From contig JABDJZ010000598.1 in the NCBI GenBank assembly GCA_013003255.1, positions 1 through 5,560 on the forward strand: a stretch of 5,560 nucleotides of DNA. The letters run 5' to 3'. The stretch comes from Rhodothermales bacterium. Lineage in GTDB: Bacteria; Bacteroidota; Rhodothermia; Rhodothermales; UBA10348. Shown piece after piece: positions 1-5,560 of this stretch (the first letter of the stretch is position 1; each line of letters begins with the position of its first letter). The notes beneath the pieces are model-generated. The model saw nothing but the letters and a program-made list of their open reading frames with translations, was not told the DNA's origin and searched no databases. The position numbers and the translations under genes were made by a program.

Positions 1-40
1 GGCAGGTCCGCAGCTCTGCCCCGAGACAACCCGCGCGCCC
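1..40. other. Left-edge sequence downstream of the response regulator; nothing recognised
   Basis: Forty GC-rich bases follow the regulator's TAA stop (minus strand) to the window edge. A 5-bp inverted match (GGCAG at 1-5, CTGCC at 16-20) is too short and lacks a T-run, so no terminator is called. Whether the operon continues leftward cannot be judged. Confidence 0.6.
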
Positions 41-523
41 TTAGGTGCGATTCCGCAGCTCCGCCCAGAGCGCTTCCTGGTCCAGGTACTTCATCAGCGG
101 CTGATACTCCAGTCCAGCCCGCAGTACGTATCCGGTGATCAGTGTCCTGACCACCGCCAGGAGCTGTTCCTGATCCCAGGGCTTGTCCATGTAGTGGTCC
201 ACATCGGCCTTGTTGATGGCCTCGATAGTGTCCTCATGGGTGGCTAGGCCCGTCAGGAGTAGCTTGCGGGTGTGTCTGAATCGGGAGTCGTGCTTGACCT
301 CGGTCAGGAAATCCACGCCGTTCTTCTCAGGCATGACATGATCGCAGATCAGGAGCACCACATGTCCGCCCCGCGCATCGATCTCTTCCATGACCTCGGC
401 CGCCTCGGCGGCAGACTCGCAGTCAATGACCTCAAAGGTCTCCATCAGATCAGCCAGATCTCTCCGGAGACTTGCCAGGACGGCTCGTTGGTCATCAATG
501 CAGAGGATGTTGAGATCAGGCAT
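41..523 (-). CDS. Single-domain (CheY-like) response regulator
   Basis: A 160-residue cytoplasmic phospho-acceptor protein, probably the partner of the histidine kinase directly upstream. A full receiver domain covers about residues 4-125: acidic pair D10-D11 in IDDQ, phospho-acceptor D61 in the motif ICDHVMPEKNG, conserved T91 in LLLTG, and K114-P115 in MDKPW. All residues needed for phosphotransfer are present. A KPW motif at this place is common in receivers of the RpfG/HD-GYP-type branch, but no HD-GYP, DNA-binding or other output domain follows, only a helical tail of about 35 residues ending the protein. The ATG at 523 was chosen because the domain begins immediately after it and because it overlaps the kinase stop by 8 bp, as expected for translational coupling. 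A longer reading frame upstream (to 586) lies wholly inside the kinase's ATPase-domain end and adds only non-domain residues. Output is unknown: it may act by protein contact or in a phosphorelay. Confidence 0.93.
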   Translation of the reverse strand: MPDLNILCIDDQRAVLASLRRDLADLMETFEVIDCESAAEAAEVMEEIDARGGHVVLLICDHVMPEKNGVDFLTEVKHDSRFRHTRKLLLTGLATHEDTIEAINKADVDHYMDKPWDQEQLLAVVRTLITGYVLRAGLEYQPLMKYLDQEALWAELRNRT

Positions 524-1928
524 GGGACTGCGTCGTCGGAAGGTCAACGGTAAACTTGGTAGCGCCGGGCTCGCTGTCAACGACAATCGTCCCGCCGTAG
601 TCGTGGACCAGTCGCTCCACGATGGTCAAGCCCAGCCCAAGCCCAAACGTGAGTCCGCCGACTTTGGTGGTGACGTCCGGCTGGAAAATGCGAGGCAGCA
701 CGTCTGACGAGATTCCAGGACCGTTGTCCAGGATCTCGACACGAATGCCCATTTCAGCCGAGGACGTGGTAACGTGCAGAGTGGGTTCAGGCGTTTTGGC
801 CTGGTGCATGCTCTCGGCGGCATTCTTGATCAGATTCGTCCAGATCTGAACCAGTTCGCCGCTGTTCGCTGTGATGGCCGGCAGCCGGGCCAGCGATGTA
901 TTGACGTGAACGCGTCGCAGCGGACTCCTGAGTAACGTGAGTGCCTCCTGAATGCTCTCGTTCAGGTCGGTTCCTGAGTGCCTCGTGGCATGCTTGGCCC
1001 CAAGACTCTTCATGGACTTGACCACGTGGGTGGCATGCTTCGCCGCGAGTCGCATGTCGTGGAACGCGGCACCGAATTCCCAGAAGCGATGTCCGGCGCG
1101 AACCTGCGCCTCAAAATCAGGGTCTTTGGGGTCCACCGCGTCCTCGGGCAGAGACGCCTCAGCCATGAGACGAGCGACTTCCCGAGAGCACTTCAGCAGG
1201 GCCTCCAACTCCTTGGTCCGCGCTCGCACTTCCCGGCTGGCCAGCGTGCGCCCGTCTTCCACGCCTTTGTGGTAGTTGGGCGCAAACGACGCGTGCTCGT
1301 CATCCACCAGAGTACCGATACCCTCACTCAGCCAGACAGTATTGCGCTGAAGCACGGCCACGGCGTTGTTCAATTCGTGTGCGATCCCTGCTGCCATCTG
1401 ACCGAGCGAGATCATCTTCTTGCTCTCGATCAGTGATTCGATGGTGCGGACACGTTCGATGACCAACTCCTTGGCCCGCTGGTGCCGGATCATCATCTCG
1501 GCGATGATGATGGGCATGAATCGCTCGTACAGGATCGTTCCATCCAGGCCGGGACTCTTCAGGACATCGGACTCCAGGTAAGCCAGTTCGGCGTCCTCCT
1601 GGGCAACGATGTGCGTCCAGCTTCTGTACGTCCGGGAGAAGAGACTGTAGACTCCCACGAACATCCCCTTCGTAGCGCGAAAGAGTTCGTACTCGGAGCC
1701 ATCTGCGTCCTGAATGCGGGCGCTTAGGCTCCCCCTGAGGGCCATAAATAGCCGGGTGTTGCGCTCATTCGTCCGCAGGAGCGTTTCGCCCTTCTTGAGC
1801 GTGAGTCTGCGTCTGGGGTCCGAGAAGTAGGCGACCCGAAGCGCGTCCAGGTCATCATGATGCGCCTCGACTTCCGCGCGAGCGGGTGACTGGGCGTCCG
1901 ATCTGGAATGGGTTGGAATGTGAGTCAC
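516..1928 (-). CDS. Soluble sensor histidine kinase with N-terminal cyclic-nucleotide-binding-like domain
   Basis: A 470-residue kinase with no membrane segment, so it should sense a cytoplasmic signal and phosphorylate the downstream receiver protein. Residues about 40-125 form a CRP/cNMP-binding-type beta-roll (KKGETLLRTNERNTRLFMAL, then a phosphate-cassette-like stretch at 88-105). Residues about 150-190 form a helix ending in the HisKA H-box GQMAAGIAHELNN, with phospho-acceptor H184. Residues about 340-468 form the HATPase_c domain: N-box NLIKNAAES (N365, N369), G1 box DNGPGI (401-406), F-box region IFQPDVTTK, and G2 box GLGLGL (429-434). All catalytic boxes are intact. The H-box to N-box distance (about 180 residues) is longer than usual, with a charged helical insert at about 200-300. 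In the cassette the usual FGE glutamate is replaced (VGV, V93) while R102 is kept, so ordinary cAMP/cGMP binding is doubtful. The start is GTG at 1926-1928, 15 bp after the transporter stop; the next in-frame Met (M62) would cut into the sensor domain. Confidence 0.94.
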   Translation of the reverse strand: MTHIPTHSRSDAQSPARAEVEAHHDDLDALRVAYFSDPRRRLTLKKGETLLRTNERNTRLFMALRGSLSARIQDADGSEYELFRATKGMFVGVYSLFSRTYRSWTHIVAQEDAELAYLESDVLKSPGLDGTILYERFMPIIIAEMMIRHQRAKELVIERVRTIESLIESKKMISLGQMAAGIAHELNNAVAVLQRNTVWLSEGIGTLVDDEHASFAPNYHKGVEDGRTLASREVRARTKELEALLKCSREVARLMAEASLPEDAVDPKDPDFEAQVRAGHRFWEFGAAFHDMRLAAKHATHVVKSMKSLGAKHATRHSGTDLNESIQEALTLLRSPLRRVHVNTSLARLPAITANSGELVQIWTNLIKNAAESMHQAKTPEPTLHVTTSSAEMGIRVEILDNGPGISSDVLPRIFQPDVTTKVGGLTFGLGLGLTIVERLVHDYGGTIVVDSEPGATKFTVDLPTTQSHA

Positions 1929-1943
1929 GTTGGGTCGATGGCC

Positions 1944-3362
1944 TCAATGGAAGAAGCCAACCTGGTTCAGGACAAACATCAAAAGGTACGCGGTCAGGAG
2001 ACCGGCTGCCCCGATCACGAGGCCGCTTCGGGCCATCTGTCGGCTGTCCACCATGCCGGTGGCATGCGCCATGGCATTGGGCGGGGTGCTGATCGGCAAC
2101 GGCATCGCCAGGGAGCAGGCGATGGTGACCACGAGGATGACCATCATTTCGCCTCCGATCCCTGCAAGCCCGGGAAGCGATGCGCCAAGCGCAGCGACCA
2201 ACGGCAGCAGCAGGTTCGCCGTGGCCGTGTTTGACATCAGACTCGCCATGGTGATGGCCAGGAGCGTAGCCGCCACGACAATCAGAACCTCAGGCAGGAC
2301 GGCAAACGGAATGCTGTCGATGAGTCGCTGGGCCAGACCACTCTCTTCCAGGCCCAGCCCAAGCGCGATGCCTCCTGAAACCAACCAGAGCACATCCCAA
2401 CTGATGCGTTTGAGATCCTCGGTGGTGATGACGCGCGTGGCAGAGAACACCGCGACGGGAATCATGGCCACTACGTAGGACTTCATTCCATGGAGGAAGT
2501 CGGACAGCCAGAGGAAAATGGTCACCGCGAAGACCGCGTAGACGGTGTAGGCTTTCCAGTTCTTAAGGAAACGCCCCTTGATCTGAAGTGACAGCGAGTC
2601 TGCGTCGGCGGGATATTTCCGTAGAAGCAGCACCCAGGTGAACAGCAGCAATACCAGCGCGAAGGGGACGGCGAAGGACATCCAGGCGCCAAATCCGATG
2701 GCGATGTCCCCGGTCAGATACTTCAGGGCAATCGCGTTGGGGGGCGTCCCGATGGGCGTGCCAATGCCACCGATGTTGGCCGCAAAGGGAATCGCCAGCA
2801 CGAAGGCGGTCCGAATGGGGTCCTTCTGATCAAAGGAGGCCAGCACCGGGGCCAGGATGGCCAGCATCATGGCCGTAGTGGCCGTGTTGCTCATGAACAT
2901 GGAGAAGACGCTGGTGATCAGCATCATCCCCAGGAGGATGTAGCGGGGCTGCGTTCCGAAGGGGCGAAGCAGGATGCGGGCCATGTTGACATCCAGCCGA
3001 TACTTGGTTGCGGCCATGGCCAGAAAGAACCCGCCGAGGAAGAGCAGAATAATGGGCGACGCGAACGTGGCCATCACGGACTCATAGCTCAACAGTGTGC
3101 CGAACCCGGGATTCGCCTCGCCCGCCCGAAACAGGATGAGGGCGCTGTCTGAAACCAGCACCAGTTCCAGCAGGATGATGAGCAGCGATGTCGCGAAGAT
3201 GGGGATCGGCTCCAGGATCCAGAACAGCGCCGCGAAGACAAAGATGGCGATGAGCCGGTGCTCCACCACCGTGATTCCATCCAGAGGAACCCAGGACGTG
3301 GGCATGATCCACACCAGCAGCGGGATCACGATTGAGACAAACAGCTTGGTGCGTTCAGACAT
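1944..3362 (-). CDS. SLC13/DASS-family sodium-coupled carboxylate (or related anion) transporter
   Basis: A 472-residue inner-membrane protein, strongly hydrophobic throughout, with roughly 11 membrane spans plus two re-entrant hairpins as in the divalent anion/Na+ symporter family. Family marks are clear and occur twice, reflecting the inverted-repeat fold. SNT motifs lie at 158-160 (MFMSNTATTAMM) and 377-379 (SLMSNTATANLL); each is followed by a TPPN motif, at 206-209 (GTPIGTPPNA) and 426-429 (PLPISTPPNA). In VcINDY-type structures these SNT segments line the Na+ and carboxylate sites. The EPIPIFATSLL segment at 51-61 is also typical. There is no TrkA-C (RCK) insert, which argues for the dicarboxylate/citrate branch rather than the larger RCK-containing DASS members, but the substrate cannot be fixed from sequence alone; succinate, fumarate, malate, citrate or another anion are possible. 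First gene of a three-gene operon with a histidine kinase and response regulator. The start ATG at 3360-3362 has no clear Shine-Dalgarno sequence. Confidence 0.94.
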   Translation of the reverse strand: MSERTKLFVSIVIPLLVWIMPTSWVPLDGITVVEHRLIAIFVFAALFWILEPIPIFATSLLIILLELVLVSDSALILFRAGEANPGFGTLLSYESVMATFASPIILLFLGGFFLAMAATKYRLDVNMARILLRPFGTQPRYILLGMMLITSVFSMFMSNTATTAMMLAILAPVLASFDQKDPIRTAFVLAIPFAANIGGIGTPIGTPPNAIALKYLTGDIAIGFGAWMSFAVPFALVLLLFTWVLLLRKYPADADSLSLQIKGRFLKNWKAYTVYAVFAVTIFLWLSDFLHGMKSYVVAMIPVAVFSATRVITTEDLKRISWDVLWLVSGGIALGLGLEESGLAQRLIDSIPFAVLPEVLIVVAATLLAITMASLMSNTATANLLLPLVAALGASLPGLAGIGGEMMVILVVTIACSLAMPLPISTPPNAMAHATGMVDSRQMARSGLVIGAAGLLTAYLLMFVLNQVGFFH

Positions 3363-3395
3363 CCGTCTGCGGGTGGGGACCTGGGTTCGAGGACG

Positions 3396-3418
3396 CCCGA
3401 CAGGCCAGTCCTGTCGGG
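3396..3418. repeat. Perfect 9-bp inverted repeat (operator or leader hairpin)
   Basis: Arms CCCGACAGG (3396-3404) and CCTGTCGGG (3410-3418) are exact reverse complements around a 5-base spacer CCAGT. It lies 33 bp upstream of the transporter start codon and just downstream of the putative leftward promoter. As DNA it could be a site for a dimeric regulator covering the transcription start; as RNA it would make a strong GC-rich stem-loop near the 5' end of the operon transcript. It is not a rho-independent terminator in either direction, because no T-run follows it. Confidence 0.6.
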
Positions 3419-3424
3419 ACCTGA

Positions 3425-3458
3425 AAAAGGTAGCCCCTCCAGGTGAGCATCAGGTCAA
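3425..3458 (-). promoter_or_regulatory. Putative promoter for the transporter-kinase-regulator operon
   Basis: On the minus strand, TTGACC (3458-3453) resembles a -35/-33 element, and TACCTTTT (3432-3425) matches the Bacteroidota -7 element TAnnTTTG at five of six fixed positions. The gap from TTGA to TA is 22 bp, slightly longer than the usual 19-21. Transcription would start near 3418, at the edge of the inverted repeat, giving a leader of about 55 nt. As an E. coli-type promoter it is poor, with no good -10 at 17 bp. Inferred by eye only. Confidence 0.35.
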
Positions 3459-3480
3459 GAGTCCGTCCCGAAACCGTGAC

Positions 3481-3511
3481 TTTCCGCCGGGCGCTGCAAC
3501 CCCTATTCTCT
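3481..3511 (+). promoter_or_regulatory. Putative promoter for the DUF5916 gene
   Basis: TTTC (3481-3484) and TATTCTCT (3504-3511) are 19 bp apart, the spacing of Bacteroidota -33 (TTTG) and -7 (TAnnTTTG) elements, though each box has mismatches. Read as a sigma-70 promoter it would be TTTCCG-17 bp-TATTCT, also weak. Either reading places the transcription start near 3515-3520 and gives a leader of only about 20 nt before the ATG. Low confidence. Confidence 0.3.
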
Positions 3512-3537
3512 CGGCGCACTCTACCAAATCAAACCGC

Positions 3538-5560
3538 ATGTTTCGTTCAGCACTGCTGATCTGCGCCCTTGCCACTGCCAGTGCCGCTCCCCAGGCGGCC
3601 AAGGCACAGGACGCGTTCTCCGTTGAGGCCACCTATGTTGACGACGCCCCGCGCGTAGATGGCTACCTGGATGATGCCATCTGGGCATCCATCGAACCGA
3701 TCGACAATTTCGTCCAACGCTGGCCAGAGGAGGGCGCAGACCCGACCGAGGCCACCTGGGTCAAGATTGCCTACGACCGCGACAACCTCTACTTCGCGTT
3801 CCAGTTTTCGGACAAGAACCCGGAGCTGATTCGGGCGAAGAACATGGAGCGGGGAGGACGCAATGATCGCGATGATCACGCGTACATCGGCATCGACACG
3901 TTCCTCGATGGACGAAACGCGTACCTCTTCGAGATGAATGCGCTGGGTACTCAGGACGATGCGCTGATTGCCGATGAGCACATGACGCTGGATTCCTACA
4001 GCTGGGACGCGGTGTTCGAGAGCGAGACGGTGATCGATGACAACGGGTGGTCGATGGAAGTCCGCATCCCGTTTCGCCAGCTCAGATTCCCGGACGGCGA
4101 GGAGTTGACGTTCGGGCTGTTCATGCGCCGCACGGTCAACCGGAAGAATGAGATCCAGAACTGGCCCTTGGTACCGCTGACCTATGGCTCAGGGTACTCG
4201 GATGACCTGAAGACCGTCTCGCGCTACGGCCGCCTGACGGGCATCAGAGGGATTCGCCGGGGCCGCAACATGGAGGTCAAGCCCTATCTGATTACAGGTG
4301 CCCAGTCTGTCCGTCCGGATCTGACGATTGAAGACACGGAAGGAGATCTCAGCTACGATGCAGGCTTTGACGTCAAGTACGGCATTACGTCCAACCTGTC
4401 TCTGGATCTGACCGTCAACACGGACTTCGCCCAAGTGGAGGCGGACAACACCCAGCTGAACCTCACAAGGTTCAGCCTCTTCTTCCCGGAGAAACGCGAG
4501 TTCTTCCTCGAACGCGCGGGGATCTTCGAGCATGGAGATTCTCGCCGGACGCAGACGTTCTTTTCCCGGAGAATCGGTCTCACGGAGTCCATCCTGATGG
4601 GAGGGAGGCTGACGGGACAGGTAGGCCGGTTTAATGTGGGCCTCATCAACATAGAAACGGGGCCGGACAACGGTTCATTCACGGACAAACTGGGGAGAAC
4701 CTTCGGCCCGCAGTCTGCCAACAACGCGGTTGCGCGCATCCAGACCAACTTCGGCCGTCGCGGATCGGTAGGTGGCATCATCACCAACCACGATCAGGGT
4801 GAGGATTGGAACCGCGCCATCGGGTTCGATGCGCAGCAGCGGTTTGGATCGGCGAGCAGCGCGGACGTGTGGTACACAAACGTGACTGATTCCAACCCGG
4901 ACAACGAGGATTGGGCAGGGAGTGCGGCCGTCAACCTCCGGAATGATCTCTACGGCGCCAGCCTCTCCTACACCAGTGTGGGTGAGAATTACCGGCCGGC
5001 ACTGGGCTTTGTCCGCAGAAGGGACATGCGTCAGACAGCTGTGACGGGTACCTACTCGCCCTTCTTCTCGCAGGGCCCATTCCGACAGGCCACGCTTCAC
5101 GGCATGGGCCTGCACTATGCAGGGCAGGATGGCGATTTGCAGTCCTGGTTGGGGCTCCTGTCACTCCAGTTGACCTCGCAGGCACGGATGCAGCTGAGCG
5201 TATCCGTGGACCGCGAGTTTGACCGACTCGAACGCTCCTTCTTCATCCGTGGCGACGCGGAGATCCTGGCCGATGACTACTACTTCACGCGGGTGAGCTC
5301 CCGGGTGAATACGGACCCGGGAAAAAACCTCTCCGGCGGAGCGTCAGTGGAGGTGGGCGGGTTCTACGGTGGCACCCGCACCGACTGGTCCGTGAATGCA
5401 GGCTGGCGTCAGTCCAAGCACTTGACACTCGGAGCGAATCTCAGAAACAGCATGGTTCGACTGCCCGTCGACAACGGCGACTTCAACGCGGTAACCGCCT
5501 CGGTGGATGTCCTGGCGAGCGTCAGCCGGAAGCTCTTCTCCAAGGCGCTGATCCAGTATG
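3538..5560 (+). CDS. CBM9-like/DUF5916 outer-membrane beta-barrel protein, 3' end cut by the window
   Basis: An open frame of 674 codons plus one base with no stop, running off the right edge. Residues 1-23 are a signal peptide: a short basic start (MFRSALLICAL), a hydrophobic core and an AKA|QD cleavage site after residue 23, so the protein is exported. Residues about 35-225 match the CBM9-like domain that starts this family (VDGYLDDAIW at 40-49, then VKIAYDRDNLYFAFQFSD). The DUF5916 body follows, with hallmark motifs NTDFAQVEAD (294-303), FFPEKREFFLERAGIF (315-330) and FSRRIG (342-347), and alternating beta-strand sequence to the end, consistent with an outer-membrane barrel. Family members usually run to about 700-900 residues, so a modest C-terminal part is missing. 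Function is not established for the family; the CBM9 label does not prove sugar binding. Divergent from the transporter operon and sharing its 175-bp upstream region. ATG at 3538 chosen because the signal peptide starts there; no Shine-Dalgarno sequence, but an A-rich leader (ACCAAATCAAACCGC). Confidence 0.93.
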   Translation, partial: MFRSALLICALATASAAPQAAKAQDAFSVEATYVDDAPRVDGYLDDAIWASIEPIDNFVQRWPEEGADPTEATWVKIAYDRDNLYFAFQFSDKNPELIRAKNMERGGRNDRDDHAYIGIDTFLDGRNAYLFEMNALGTQDDALIADEHMTLDSYSWDAVFESETVIDDNGWSMEVRIPFRQLRFPDGEELTFGLFMRRTVNRKNEIQNWPLVPLTYGSGYSDDLKTVSRYGRLTGIRGIRRGRNMEVKPYLITGAQSVRPDLTIEDTEGDLSYDAGFDVKYGITSNLSLDLTVNTDFAQVEADNTQLNLTRFSLFFPEKREFFLERAGIFEHGDSRRTQTFFSRRIGLTESILMGGRLTGQVGRFNVGLINIETGPDNGSFTDKLGRTFGPQSANNAVARIQTNFGRRGSVGGIITNHDQGEDWNRAIGFDAQQRFGSASSADVWYTNVTDSNPDNEDWAGSAAVNLRNDLYGASLSYTSVGENYRPALGFVRRRDMRQTAVTGTYSPFFSQGPFRQATLHGMGLHYAGQDGDLQSWLGLLSLQLTSQARMQLSVSVDREFDRLERSFFIRGDAEILADDYYFTRVSSRVNTDPGKNLSGGASVEVGGFYGGTRTDWSVNAGWRQSKHLTLGANLRNSMVRLPVDNGDFNAVTASVDVLASVSRKLFSKALIQY

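Larger units (their letters stand above)
3363..3537. promoter_or_regulatory. Divergent intergenic control region
   Basis: The only sizeable non-coding stretch in the window (175 bp), lying between the 5' ends of the transporter operon and the DUF5916 gene, so it must hold the promoters for both unless the operon is read from elsewhere. It contains a perfect 9-bp inverted repeat, four copies of the pentamer CAGGT/ACCTG, and a promoter-like pair of elements for each direction (all listed separately). No open reading frame of note and no tRNA-like structure was seen. Confidence 0.8.

Noticed and set aside
1..20. GGCAG...CTGCC inverted match as the operon terminator
   Set aside because: Arms of only 5 bp with a 10-base loop and no T-run, at the very edge of the window.
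524..586. Longer N-terminus for the response regulator starting at 586
   Set aside because: The extra 21 residues lie inside the kinase coding region and precede the receiver fold; the ATG at 523, overlapping the kinase stop by 8 bp, fits translational coupling better.
952..1436. Plus-strand open frames opposite the histidine kinase
   Set aside because: They are antisense to intact HisKA and linker sequence and show no domain, signal or conserved motif.
1930..2478. Long plus-strand open frame (182 codons) opposite the transporter
   Set aside because: It lies fully antisense to a gene with unmistakable SLC13 motifs, and its product (rich in Met, Arg, Ser, Thr) resembles no domain; a high-GC shadow frame.
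3396..3430. Inverted repeat plus nearby AAAAA/TTTTT as a rho-independent terminator
   Set aside because: On the plus strand the stem is followed by A-rich, not T-rich, sequence; on the minus strand the T-run precedes the stem. Neither direction has terminator order.
3547..5185. Several minus-strand open frames (e.g. 3547-3981, 4353-4787, 4675-5115)
   Set aside because: They oppose a continuous plus-strand frame of 674 codons that has a signal peptide and DUF5916 motifs; these are mirror frames.

Overview
The window looks like chromosomal DNA from a GC-rich (roughly 60% by eye) Gram-negative bacterium, most likely of the Bacteroidota/Rhodothermota/Balneolota group, with Gemmatimonadota as an alternative. 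The main evidence is a DUF5916/CBM9-type outer-membrane protein, a family common in those phyla. In support, none of the four start codons has a recognisable Shine-Dalgarno sequence, and the promoter-like elements fit the Bacteroidota -33/-7 pattern at least as well as the E. coli -35/-10 pattern. The lineage call is an inference from family content, not a measurement.

Layout: a 175-bp intergenic region (3363-3537) separates two divergent transcription units. Leftward (minus strand) run three tightly packed genes: an SLC13/DASS-type carboxylate transporter (3362 to 1944), a soluble sensor histidine kinase with an N-terminal cyclic-nucleotide-binding-like domain (1928 to 516), and a single-domain CheY-like response regulator (523 to 41). 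The transporter and kinase are 15 bp apart, and the kinase and regulator overlap by 8 bp, so the three are almost certainly one operon. Rightward (plus strand) runs one long gene (3538 to beyond the right edge). It encodes a secreted, outer-membrane beta-barrel protein with an N-terminal CBM9-like domain and a DUF5916 body, cut off by the window after 674 codons.

How the genes may work together: the operon pairs an inner-membrane Na+/carboxylate-type symporter with a cytoplasmic kinase and a receiver that has no DNA-binding domain. This resembles, by analogy only, transporter-linked sensor kinases such as CbrA. The transporter's TGA stop is in the same reading frame as the kinase, with only five sense codons between them, so a single-base change or stop readthrough would fuse them. 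The kinase's effector domain lacks the glutamate normally needed to hold cAMP/cGMP. The shared intergenic region carries a perfect 9-bp inverted repeat and several copies of CAGGT/ACCTG, which are candidates for control elements.

No RNA genes, mobile elements, CRISPR arrays or pseudogenes were seen. The 40 bases left of the regulator gene hold nothing recognisable.
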